Assembly (NCBI GenBank): GCA_020638875.1
Contig: JACKHS010000007.1
Location: forward strand, 121,372 to 185,371
Length of the DNA: 64,000 nt
Reading direction: 5' to 3'
DNA from: Planctomycetota bacterium
GTDB taxonomy: Bacteria; Planctomycetota; UBA1135; GCA-002686595
Shown in pieces: positions 37,450 through 49,815 of this stretch. The notes under the pieces are model-generated. The model was not told the origin of the DNA. It searched no databases and saw only the letters and a list, made by a program, of their open reading frames with translations. The position numbers were made by a program, and so were the translations under genes. Every line of letters starts with the position of its first letter. Within the stretch, counting starts at the first letter, position 1.

Positions 37450-38007
37450 ATGTCGATCCGATCCTCCGCGCTGGTCCTCGGCGTCGCGCTCGCGTTCGGC
37501 TGCCGGAGCTCGCGCGACGGCGCGCCGCCGCTCGAGCCCGGCTTCGTGAGCTTCGACGGGCAGGTCGGGCGCGGGATCGTGCCGGAGGTCGGCGCGGACG
37601 GCGGGGGCGGGAGCTACTTCCTGCTCTACGATCTCACGCCCGACGGCGCCGCGATCACGACGCGCTTCCGCGGGTCGTCCGAGCCCATCTCGGCCCGCTT
37701 CGGGCTGCGCACGGAGACCTCGCTGGACGGCGAGCGGCGGCTCGTCGCATGGAAGGGCGCCGACCTCGCGGTGGTGCTCGCGCGCTGGGAGCTCGACGCG
37801 CACGGCCGCGTCACGAACGCGCGCGTGCGCACGGCGCCGTTCCTCGAGTGGCGGGCGCTCGGCCGGAAGCCATGGCAGAGGGTGACGGACGTCGAGTGGC
37901 GCCCGCTCGTCGACGGCGTCGGGCCGTGGCGCTCGGACCGCGCGGCGGCATCACCACCGAGCGGCCCGAGCGGCGACGAGCACCCGCGCCTCGAGCTGTC
38001 GGAGTGA
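37450..38007 (+). CDS. Hypothetical lipoprotein
   Basis: A 185-residue protein with a lipoprotein signal (ALAFGC, Cys18). The body mixes beta-rich sequence (SYFLLYDLTPDGA, RRLVAWKGADLAVV) with a disordered Ser/Pro/Gly tail. No family was recognised. A TAGGCT box directly upstream supports independent expression. It converges on metH with a 19-base gap. Confidence 0.6.
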   Translation: MSIRSSALVLGVALAFGCRSSRDGAPPLEPGFVSFDGQVGRGIVPEVGADGGGGSYFLLYDLTPDGAAITTRFRGSSEPISARFGLRTETSLDGERRLVAWKGADLAVVLARWELDAHGRVTNARVRTAPFLEWRALGRKPWQRVTDVEWRPLVDGVGPWRSDRAAASPPSGPSGDEHPRLELSE

Positions 38008-38026
38008 GTCGCGCCGCGCCGCGCGC

Positions 38027-41797
<3,771 letters not shown>

Positions 41798-41801
<4 letters not shown>

Positions 41802-42795
41802 GCTCGCGGTGAGGTCTGGCCACGCGTGCGGCGCGCGGTCGGGGGGAACGGGTCGCGCGTGCGTCGCGCGCGGCGGGCCGCCGTCCGACGGCGACGAGGG
41901 TCATGAAGTGCGGCGGGTGCGGGTCGCGCGCGGCGCGCTGGACCGACACGTCCTCGAGGCCGGCGGCCTCGAGCAGCGCCGCGAGGTCCGGCTCTGTGAA
42001 GCCCTGGTGGCGGTCCTGGAGCTGGTCGCGCACCCAGTCCTCGCCGTGCGCCAGGAGGTCGATGACGAGCACCTGCCCGCCGGGGCGCGTCACGCGCGCC
42101 GCCTCGACGAGCGCGCGCGCGGGGCGCTCGGCGTGGTGCAGCGCCTGGCTCAGCACGACGACGTCGAAGCGCCCGTCCTCGAGCGGCAGGTCGTCGAGCT
42201 CGCCCTCGACGGTCTCGATGTTGTCGAGGCCCTTCGCCGCCGCGCGCTGCGCGAGCTGCGCGAGCATCTCGGGCGAGAGGTCGACGGCGGTGACCGACTC
42301 GGCCACCTCGGCGAGCATCATCGTGAGCAGGCCGTCGCCGATGCCGAGGTCGGCGTAGCGGCCGCGCGGCAGCAGCTTGATGAGCGAGCGGCAGAGGCCC
42401 TCCCACGTGCGGCCGGGCAGCATCTCCTCGCCGAACTGCGCCGCGACGCGGTCGAAGTAGCTGCGCGTCTCGGCGCGGCGGCGCGCCTCGAGCGCCTCGA
42501 GCCCGGCGAGGTCGGCGATCAGCTCCGGGGAGCCCGCGCACTGCGCCAGCACCTCGTCGAGCAGCCGCGTGTCGGCCGCCGCGCGGTACAGGCTGCGCCG
42601 GCCGGCGCGTCGGTCGGACACCAGCCCGACCTCCTTGAGCAGGTTGAGGTGCGTCGAGACGCGGCTCTGGCCGAGGTTGAGGATCTCCATCAGGTCCGAG
42701 CCCGACAGCTCCTCCCGCGCCAGCAGGCTGAGGATGCGCAGGCGGTTCTCGTCGCCGAGGGCCTTGAGCAGGCGGGTGGAGCCGGTGAGTTCCAT
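41798..42795 (-). CDS. ArsR-family regulator fused to SAM-dependent methyltransferase (C-terminal frameshift)
   Basis: An ArsR-type winged helix (about residues 1-85: LLKALGDENRLRILSLLAREELSG, RVSTHLNLLKEVGLV) is followed by a class I methyltransferase (about 140-310: YADLGIGDGLLTMMLAE, DVVVLSQALHHAERP). As read, the frame has no stop until far inside metH. Restoring one C in the C6 run at 41850-41855 gives an ending whose TGA overlaps the metH ATG, so the break is almost surely an artefact. ArsR-methyltransferase fusions commonly neighbour methionine-cycle genes and are thought to respond to SAH/SAM. A TATC-N10-GATA inverted repeat sits just before the start. Confidence 0.88.
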
Positions 42796-42800
42796 CGACG

Positions 42801-42818
42801 TATCCAGATTGCACGATA
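42801..42818. promoter_or_regulatory. TATC-N10-GATA inverted repeat, candidate ArsR-type operator
   Basis: TATC (42801-42804) and GATA (42815-42818) flank ten bases, five bases upstream of the ArsR-methyltransferase start. AT-rich half sites are rare in this genome, and ArsR-family regulators usually bind such imperfect inverted repeats, so autoregulation is plausible. Confidence 0.4.
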
Positions 42819-42902
42819 TGTCGGCCGAGTCCACCCCGTCCTGGAGGCTTTCCAGGCCGCCTGGAGGGGCAAAGCGGACCGCGAGGGTCCCCTGAGGCCG
42901 GC

Positions 42903-44390
42903 TCAGCGGGGCCCGGACCCGAGCTGGATCCGCGCCGTGCGCGGCTCGAGCGCGACGTCGAGCGGCAGCTCGCCCACCGCGGGACCGCGCTGCGCGACGA
43001 GCAGGTAGCGCCCCGGCGGCACCCGCAGCACGCCGTTGCGCACCGCCACCGGATCGCCCTGCTTCAGGTGCACGCCCGCGGGCAGGCCGGCCGGCGGCTC
43101 GGTCCAGCGGTAGAGCTCGACGCGCGTGTTCCGCCACCGCCACGCGTCCGCTCGGGGTCAGCACCTCGACGCGCACGGTCGTCGCCTGCGTCAGCCCGAG
43201 GCGCAAGGACGCGTCGCGGCCCGCGACGAAGGGCGCGCTCGCGTCGCCGGCGTTGAAGGCGCCGTCGACCAGCGTCAGGCGGTAGCGCTCGCCGGGCTCG
43301 AGGCCCTCGACGACGAAGCGCGCGCGCTCGTCGAGCGTCGCGCGCCCGTTGCGCGCCTCGCGCGAGCGGTCGCGCGCGTCGAGGTGCTGGAGCAGGTAGC
43401 TGAGTTGCGGCGGCGGATCGGCGGCGCCGCGCAGCACGACCTCGACCTCGACCTGCGCGCCGCGCAGCCACGCCGCGTCGACGCGCACGACGAGCGCCTC
43501 GTCGCCAGGCCGCACGTCGTCGACCACGAGCTGCCGCGTGCCGCGCAGCACGCGCTTGCGCGCCGGCCGTGCGCCCGGGTCCGGCGCGCGCGGAAGCAGG
43601 AAGGTCAGCTGCAGCGGCGGCGTGTCCGGCGGGAGCGCGGCGAAGCGGAAGCGCCCCTCGCCGTCGGTGTAGCGTCGCGAGCGTCGGCCAGCGCACGCCC
43701 GCGCTCCAGGGGCCGCGCGCCGCCTCGGCGGCGCCCTCCATCGGGCGCGCGACGACGTGCGCGGCGCCCAGGGGCGCGCCGTCGGGGCCGAGCAGCACGC
43801 CGGCGACGTCGTGCCCGCGCTCGAAGCGCGAGCGCGACCTCGGCCTCGGGCGCCTGCGGCGTGAGCGTGACCGCCGTGACGCTCGTGTCGCGCTCGCGGA
43901 GCGCGAGGTCCGGCGGCACGAGCGCCGCCGCGCAGCAGCTCGTAGCGCCCGGGACCCGGCACGACGAGGTCGAAGCGTCGCGGGCGTCCCACCCGGCGCT
44001 GCGCCGGAAGCGCGCTCGCCGGCTCGCCGCCGACGAGGTGGACCTGCAGGCCGGCGCCGAGGGTCGCGAGCAGCGTCGCGTCGTAGGCGCGCACCTCGCC
44101 GCGCACGCGGTAGACCTGCGCCGCGCCAGCTGGTGCGCGCGTCCGTCGGCCTCCGCGCGCGCGCGGCCGACGAGCTCGGCTCGATCGACGACGCCCGCGC
44201 GGCGCGGCGCGGCGAGCTCGCCCGTGGCGACGGCGCGGTGCGCGCGGGACGGCCCGCGTCGGCGCGGCCGGCTCGAGCGCGACGGGCGCGCGCCGGCGGG
44301 CGCGCTCCAGCGCACGGCGAGGATGGCGAGAGCGACGACGGCGAGCGCGAGGAGCGCGGCGAGCGGGCGGCGGTGGGGCATGGCGCGCAC
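42903..44390 (-). CDS. Signal-anchored protein with carboxypeptidase-regulatory-like beta domains (multiply frameshifted)
   Basis: A single N-terminal membrane anchor (LAALLALAVVALAILAV) precedes beta-rich segments scattered over three frames. They are VRGEVRAYDATLLATLGAGL, FDLVVPGPGRYELL, VAGVLLGPDGAPLGAAHVVA, YTDGEGRFRFAALPPDTPPL, DERARFVVEGLEPGERYRL and finally NTRVELYRWTEPPAGLPAG. The order fits carboxypeptidase-regulatory-like (Ig/transthyretin-type) repeats similar to the tail of the tethered sigma factor. At least five frame changes are needed, mostly between 43690 and 44140 and one near 43130. This density is higher than elsewhere, so either local sequence quality is poor or the gene is a true pseudogene. 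The GTG at 44390 is supported by a TAGGCT box. Confidence 0.6.
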
Positions 44391-44396
44391 AACGCG

Positions 44397-44402
44397 AGCC
44401 TA
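44397..44402 (-). promoter_or_regulatory. TAGGCT box, predicted leaderless GTG start
   Basis: TAGGCT on the minus strand ends 6 bases before the GTG at 44390, supporting that codon over the ATG at 44381. Confidence 0.45.
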
Positions 44403-44419
44403 CCCGATGGGTCTCGCGC

Positions 44420-45190
44420 TCAGGGCCGCGTCAGCGCTTCGTCGAGCTCCAGCGGCTCGAGGTCGTCGCGCCGCGCGAGGTGGGCGCGCAGCGGCGCCTG
44501 GCTCCACGCGTCGAACAGCACGACGACGCGCACGCCGTCGCCCGACCACAGGTCCAGCGCCTGGTCGACCAGCGAGGCGTGTGCGCGCTGCAGCGCGCTC
44601 CAGCCGCCGGGGCCCAGGTCGCGGCCGAACAGGCGCTCGTACGGCTCGAGGCCCTCCGCGGCCAGCTCGCGGAAGCGCGCCGAGTGCACGCCCTCCACGC
44701 TGTCGAACAGGCCCTCGCGCTCCATCGTCGCCTCGGCCTCGGCGCGCGCGGCCTCGACCTCGCGCGTGTCCTTGGGGCGCGAGAAGCGCCACTGCGAGCG
44801 CAGCTCCTCGCGCCGGCGCTCGAGCGGCTCGGTCCAGGCCGAGCAGGGCACCACGCGGAAGCGACCTTCGAGCGCCATCGGGAAGAGCACCCGCGTGTAC
44901 TCGGGGAAGCGCGCCACGTAGGGCTCGGTGACCGCGCCGGTGCGCACGAACTCGTCCCAGGCCTGCTCGTAACGGCCGGGCGGGAGCTCGACCAGCACGA
45001 CCTGCGGCGCGAGGTCGCGCAGCAGCCGCTCGAGGTCGTCGAGCCCGTAGCCCTGCGAGGTCAGGTGCCGCGCGCCCAGCGTGCCCACGACGACGACCTG
45101 GTTGGGCAGCACCTGCGCCGGGCGACCGGCGAAGATGCGGCAGCCGGCCAGGAGGGTCAGCAGCGGGAGGAGCGGGAGCAGGCGGCGCAT
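44420..45190 (-). CDS. Hypothetical lipoprotein, TraB/ChaN-like
   Basis: A 256-residue predicted lipoprotein (lipobox LAGC, Cys17). After the signal, VVVVGTLGARHLTSQGYGLDDLERLLRDL and PQVVLVELPPGRYE resemble the opening GTxHs...ll..lkPd.v.vEl pattern of TraB/ChaN (Tiki-fold) proteins, though the metal-binding histidines and glutamates are only partly recognisable. This assignment is tentative. It is divergent from the copper cluster and upstream of the frameshifted beta-domain gene. Confidence 0.55.
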   Translation of the reverse strand: MRRLLPLLPLLTLLAGCRIFAGRPAQVLPNQVVVVGTLGARHLTSQGYGLDDLERLLRDLAPQVVLVELPPGRYEQAWDEFVRTGAVTEPYVARFPEYTRVLFPMALEGRFRVVPCSAWTEPLERRREELRSQWRFSRPKDTREVEAARAEAEATMEREGLFDSVEGVHSARFRELAAEGLEPYERLFGRDLGPGGWSALQRAHASLVDQALDLWSGDGVRVVVLFDAWSQAPLRAHLARRDDLEPLELDEALTRP

Positions 45191-45293
45191 GGCGAACGGC
45201 GCAGAGCATGCCACGCGCGGCGCTCGCGCCCAACGCCGAGCTCGGCGGGGAGAAATGGGCCAGTCGTCCCTGGCGGCGCGCCGAAGAGCGGCG

Positions 45294-45299
45294 TAGGAT
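45294..45299 (+). promoter_or_regulatory. TAGGAT -10-like box for the copper efflux cluster
   Basis: TAGGAT lies 45 bases before the ATG at 45345 in the 154-base divergent region. No CueR/CusR-type operator was recognised. Confidence 0.3.
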
Positions 45300-45344
45300 T
45301 GAGAGGCCCGCGCTCGCGGGCCCGCCGCCGCAGCCTCCGCGCCC

Positions 45345-45767
45345 ATGCCTCCGCGCTACGCCAAGACCCTCTGCATCGCCTGGATCGCCCTGGTGCAGCT
45401 CGTGCTGCAGCCCCTGGGCGCGGCGGCGTGGTGCGCGGTCGAGGCGCGCGGCGGGTCCTGCTGCTGCGCGCGCGAGGAGGCCCGCGAGGCCGCCCTGCCG
45501 CCGTGCTGCGCGGCGCAGGCCGCGCGGCCGCGCCGACTGCGCCCGCGGGCCCGCGCTCGAGCGCGCGCCCTGCGCCTGCGGCCGCGAGCGCGCGCCGCTG
45601 CCCGTCTGGCACGCCGATCCGCCGCCGCCCGCCGTGGCCGACGCGCCGCGCGCGACCTGGCTCGAGCTCGCGCTCGCGACGTCGCGCCCGCGGCGCGCGC
45701 CGCGCTCCTCGTGACGCACCCGCCGCGCGCGCCGCCGCCCGCGCACCTGCAGGTCTGGCGACAGTGA
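45345..45767 (+). CDS. Cys-rich small exported protein of the copper cluster (probable internal frameshifts)
   Basis: A hydrophobic N-terminus (residues 8-27) precedes a cysteine cluster: WCAVEARGGSCCCAREE and LPPCCAAQ. As read (140 residues) the middle turns into Arg-rich nonsense after about residue 60. The alternative frame there gives ADCARGPALERAPCACGRER and then PLPVWHADPPP, with further cysteines. Two compensating one-base errors near 45530 and 45710 would give a coherent protein of the same length. Its place at the head of the RND copper/silver genes suggests a periplasmic metal-binding protein; no known family was recognised. Confidence 0.55.
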   Translation: MPPRYAKTLCIAWIALVQLVLQPLGAAAWCAVEARGGSCCCAREEAREAALPPCCAAQAARPRRLRPRARARARALRLRPRARAAARLARRSAAARRGRRAARDLARARARDVAPAARAALLVTHPPRAPPPAHLQVWRQ

Positions 45768-45962
45768 GGGCGTGCCGCTCGTGCGGCACGGCCGCGGCTC
45801 CGTCGTGAGCCGCCGCGCGCGGCACCGCGAGGTGCGCGCCGCGCGACCCGGTCCGCAGGCGTCCCGCGTGGACGCTCCGCCGCCCGAGCGGCCCCGCGTC
45901 GTTCGCGTCGCGCTGCGTGCGCGCCGCGAGGACCCGTCGCCTCCCTCGTCCGCGGAACCGTC

Positions 45963-47347
45963 ATGTCCGTACCCCCTCCGCGCCGCGCCTCGGCGCGGCG
46001 CGCGCTCGTCGTCCTCTGCCTCTGCTGCGCCTGCGCGCGCGCGTCGCGCCGTCGCGTCCCCGCCTCCGCGCCGCGCGTCTCACGCAGGAGCGCGCTCCGC
46101 GTCGCCGGCGACGCCGAGCGGTCGTCGCGCCGGCGCGCCGCCCGCGCCCCGCGCGACCTCGCCGGCTACCTCGCGCACGCGCTCGCGCACAGCCCGGTGC
46201 TCGTCGCCGCCGAGGAGCGCTGGCGCGCCACCGCCGCGCGCGCGCCGAGCAGGCCGACACGCTGCCCGAGCCGCGCCTCAGCTACGGCGAGTTCGTCGAG
46301 AGGAGGTGCAGACGCGCACCGGCCCGCAGGAGCGACGCGTCGGCCTCTCGCAGGCGCTGCCCTGGCCCGGCACGCTCGCCGCGCGCCGGCGCGTCGCCGA
46401 CGAGCGCACCGACGCCGCGTGGCAGCGCGCGCAGGCCGCGCGCCTCGAGGTGCGCCGCGCCGTGACGGCGGCCTACCACGAGTACGCCTTCCTCGGCCGC
46501 GAGCTGGCGCTGCGCGCCGAGCTGCTGTACGAGCTGCTGCGCGGGCTCGAGCCCGTCGTCACCAGCCGCGTGCGCACCGGCGCGCGGCAGGAGGATCTGC
46601 TGCGCCTGCAGGTCGAGCTCGGTCGGCTCGAGGACGAGCTGCGCAGCCTCGAGCGGCGCCGGCCGGCGCTGTCGGCGCGCCTCGCCGCGGCGGCGTGGCT
46701 CGAGCTCGGCGGCGGCGAGCCGCTGCCGTTCCCCGAGGCCCCAGCGGCCCGCGGCCGTGGCGCTCGACGTCGCGCGCGCTGCGCGAGCGCGCGCTCTCCG
46801 ACAACCCCGACGTGCTCGCGCTGACCGCCGAGCTCGGCGCGAGCCACGAGGCGGGCGCGCTGGCGCGCCTCGCCGGCCGCCCGGACCTCGCCTTCATGGT
46901 CGACTGGATCCAGACCGGCGCGGCGCCCAGCCAGGCACGCCCGGCAGCGGCGACGACCCGCTGATCGTCGGGCTGTCGCTCGACCTGCCCGTGTGGCGCG
47001 GGAGCTACGCCGCCGGCGAGCGCGAGGCGCGCCACGGCGAGCGCGCGGCGCGCGGGGCGCTCGACGCGCGCATCGCCGCGCTCGGCGCCGAGCTCGAGGA
47101 CGCGGCCTTCGCGGTCGACGACGCGCGCCGGCGCCTCGCGCTCTACGAGGACTCCCTGCTGCCGCGCGCGCGCGAGGCCTTCGAGCTCACGCTCGCGGCC
47201 TACCGCACGGGCGGCGCCACGCTGCTCGACCTGTTCGACGCCGAGCGCGCCTGGTTCGAGTTCGAGCTCTCGCTGTGGCGCGCCGCGCGCGACCACGAGC
47301 TCGGGCGCGCGCGCCTCGAGGCCCTGATCGGAGGATCGCTGGAATGA
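45963..47347 (+). CDS. TolC/CusC-type outer-membrane efflux protein (several frameshifts)
   Basis: About 462 codons of an outer-membrane factor are spread over three frames: DLAGYLAHALAHSPVLVAA, RRVGLSQALPWPGTLAARR with a long helical segment to about 46740, then GLSLDLPVWRGSYAAGEREA and a final helical stretch (YRTGGATLLDLFDAERAWFE). These are the duplicated helical-barrel halves of TolC-like proteins. At least four frame changes (about 46100-46330, 46745 and 46940) are needed. The stop overlaps the CusB start by four bases (ATGA), as expected for an intact operon, so indels in the sequence are suspected. Confidence 0.82.
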
Positions 47348-49815
47348 GACTCACCCCGACGCACAAGCTCCTGACCGCCGCGCTCGCCGCGGCGCTGGTC
47401 TTCGCCCTCGGCCGCTGCACGGCGCGCGAGGCGGCGCCCGCGCCGGTCTCCGCTCCCGCGAGCGCGCCGCCCGCCGCGCCCGAGGTGTGGACCTGCCCGA
47501 TGCACCCGCAGATCCACCTGCCCGAGTTCGGGCCCTGCCCGATCTGCGGCATGGACCTCGTGCTGCGCGGCGCGGGCCCGGAGGACGCGCCGCGACGCCT
47601 GGCGATGACGGCCGAGGCCGTCGCGCTGGCCGGCGTGCGCACGACGCGCGTCGAGCGCCGCGCCGTCACGCGCCCCGTGCGCCTCGTCGGCAAGGTGGCC
47701 TTCGACGAGACCGCGGTGCGCACGATCGCGGCCTGGGTGCCCGGGCGCCTCGAGCGGCTCTTCGTCGACTACGAGGGCGTGCGCGTCCAGGTCGGCGACC
47801 ACCTCGTCGAGCTGTACAGCCCCGAGCTGTTCAACGCGCAGGAGGAGCTCCTGTCCGCGCGCGAGCGCCTCGCCGACGTCGAGACCGAGGCGACCGCGTT
47901 CCTCGCGCAGGGCAACCGCGCGGCCTACCAGGCGGCGCGCGACAAGCTGTTGCTCTACGGGCTCACCGACGCGCAGCTCGAGGAGCTGGAGACGCGCGGC
48001 ACCGCGAGCGAGCGCATGACGATCAACGCGCCGACGGCCGGCGTGGTGATCGAGAAGCGGCTCGACGAGGGCGCCTACGTCACGACCGGGACGCCGATCT
48101 ACCGCATCGCCGACCTCGACCGGCTGTGGCTGCAGCTCGAGGCCTTCGAGCAGGACCTCGCGTGGCTGCGCTACGGCCAGGCCGTCACGATCGAGGTCGA
48201 GGCGCTGCCCGGCGAGCTGTTCGAGGGGCGCGTGACCTTCCTCGGCGACGTCGTCGACGCGCGCACGCGCACGACGGAGGTGCGCGTGCACGTGCCCAAC
48301 GAGGACGGCCGCCTCAAGCCCGGCATGTTCGTGCACGCGGTCGTCGCGGCGCGCCTGGGCGCGGGCGGCGTCGTCAGCGGGCCGAGCCTGGCAGGCAAGT
48401 GGGTCAGCCCGATGCACCCCGAGGTCGTCAAGGACGAGCCCGGGCAGTGCGACGTCTGCGGCATGGACCTCGTGCCGGCCGAGGAGCTGGGGCTCGTCGA
48501 GCCGGCGGCCGGCGGGCCGCTGCCGCTCGTCGTGCCGCGCGGCGCGGTGCTCGTCACCGGCGAGCGCGCCGTCGTCTACGTCGAGGTGCCCGGCGCGCAG
48601 CGGCCGACGTTCGAGGGGCGCGAGGTGCTGCTCGGGCCGCGCGCGGGCGAGGACCAGGTCGTGCTCGCCGGCCTCGCGGAGGGCGAGCGGGTGGTCACGG
48701 CCGGCGCGTTCCGCATCGACGCGTCGATGCAGATCCAGGCCAAGCCGAGCATGATGAGCGTGCCCGGTCAGGGGCCGCGCCTCGCGCTGACCGAGGCGAG
48801 CTGGTTCCTGCCCGAGCTCGAGCCGCTGTACGCGGCCTACCTCGAGCTGCAGGAGCACCTGGCCGAGGACGAGCTGGCCTCGGCGCGCGGCGCGGCCGAG
48901 CGGTTGCTCGCGGCGCTCGACCCGGCGGGCTCCGCGGACCTGTCGAGCGGCGTGCGCGAGCTCTGGCGCGAGGAGCGCGCGCGGCTCGCCGAGGCGGCCC
49001 GCGCGGCCGCGGCCGCGCAGGACCTGGCCGGCGCGCGCAAGGCCTTCGACGACCTGTCGCGCGCCGTGCGCACGCTCGTGCGCGACCTCGGCCAGGCCGG
49101 CGCGGCGCCGCTCGTCGAGGTGCACTGTCCCATGGCCTTCGGCGATCGCGGCGCGTCGTGGTTGCAGCGCGGCGAGGCCGTGCGCAACCCGTACTTCGGG
49201 CGCGCGATGTACACCTGCGGGACGGTCGAGCACGCGTACGCCCCGGCGCGGGTCGAGCCGCGCGAGGTCGCGCCCGCGGAGGGGGGCGAGGGGGCTCCGG
49301 GCGCCGGGCCGGCCGATGCGCCGGAGCACGAGCACGAGCCCGAGCCCGCCGTGCCCGACGACGCACCCCTGCCGGGCGGGGCGCGCGGCGGCCGACGCCC
49401 GCTCGCCGCGCTGGCGGACGGCGCGGTCGCGGTGGGCGTCGCGCTCGCGGCCGACGACGCCCCGGCGACGCGGCGCGCGCTGGACGCGCTGGCGCGGGCG
49501 CTCGCCACCGCCCGCGACGACGCGGCGCTCGCGGCGGCCCTCGCGGACGTCGGCGGCGCGCCGCCGGGCGACGACCTCGAGGCGCTCCGCGCGTGGTACG
49601 ACACGCTCTCGCGCGCGCTCGTGCCGCTGGTCCGGGCGCGCGGCAACCCGCTCGCGGCGACGCTGCGGGTCGTCCACTGTCCGATGGCCTTCGACGGCCG
49701 CGGCGCGGACTGGTTGCAGCGCGAGGCGCGCGTCGCCAACCCGTACTACGGCGCGCTCATGCTGCGCTGCGGCGCGGTGACCGACGAGCTCGAGCCCGCG
49801 GGGGGGCCGCGATGA
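47344..49815 (+). CDS. cusB: CusB-type RND periplasmic adaptor with two metal-binding (HMBD) and two DUF3347-like domains
   Basis: An 823-residue adaptor, about twice the usual 400. The order is: N-terminal signal/anchor; HMBD motif (about 49-73: TCPMHPQ, CPICGMDL); HlyD/CusB core (about 80-350: VPGRLERLFVDYEGVRVQVGD); a second HMBD (353-379: SPMHPEVV, CDVCGMDL); the remaining membrane-proximal domain (to about 475); a DUF3347-like domain (481-632: VHCPMAFGDRGASWLQ); an acidic, His-containing linker; and a second DUF3347-like domain (about 687-815: VHCPMAFDGRGADWLQ). The CPM-H and C-P-M motifs suit Cu(I)/Ag(I) handling. It links CusA to the outer-membrane factor. ATGA overlaps join it to both neighbours. 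Confidence 0.9.
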   Translation: MRLTPTHKLLTAALAAALVFALGRCTAREAAPAPVSAPASAPPAAPEVWTCPMHPQIHLPEFGPCPICGMDLVLRGAGPEDAPRRLAMTAEAVALAGVRTTRVERRAVTRPVRLVGKVAFDETAVRTIAAWVPGRLERLFVDYEGVRVQVGDHLVELYSPELFNAQEELLSARERLADVETEATAFLAQGNRAAYQAARDKLLLYGLTDAQLEELETRGTASERMTINAPTAGVVIEKRLDEGAYVTTGTPIYRIADLDRLWLQLEAFEQDLAWLRYGQAVTIEVEALPGELFEGRVTFLGDVVDARTRTTEVRVHVPNEDGRLKPGMFVHAVVAARLGAGGVVSGPSLAGKWVSPMHPEVVKDEPGQCDVCGMDLVPAEELGLVEPAAGGPLPLVVPRGAVLVTGERAVVYVEVPGAQRPTFEGREVLLGPRAGEDQVVLAGLAEGERVVTAGAFRIDASMQIQAKPSMMSVPGQGPRLALTEASWFLPELEPLYAAYLELQEHLAEDELASARGAAERLLAALDPAGSADLSSGVRELWREERARLAEAARAAAAAQDLAGARKAFDDLSRAVRTLVRDLGQAGAAPLVEVHCPMAFGDRGASWLQRGEAVRNPYFGRAMYTCGTVEHAYAPARVEPREVAPAEGGEGAPGAGPADAPEHEHEPEPAVPDDAPLPGGARGGRRPLAALADGAVAVGVALAADDAPATRRALDALARALATARDDAALAAALADVGGAPPGDDLEALRAWYDTLSRALVPLVRARGNPLAATLRVVHCPMAFDGRGADWLQREARVANPYYGALMLRCGAVTDELEPAGGPR

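Noticed and set aside
42840..42856. Small CCTGGA-GGCTT-TCCAGG hairpin upstream of the ArsR-methyltransferase gene as a SAM or SAH riboswitch
   Set aside because: Only six base pairs and none of the conserved riboswitch core elements; the ArsR-type repeat at 42801-42818 explains regulation better.
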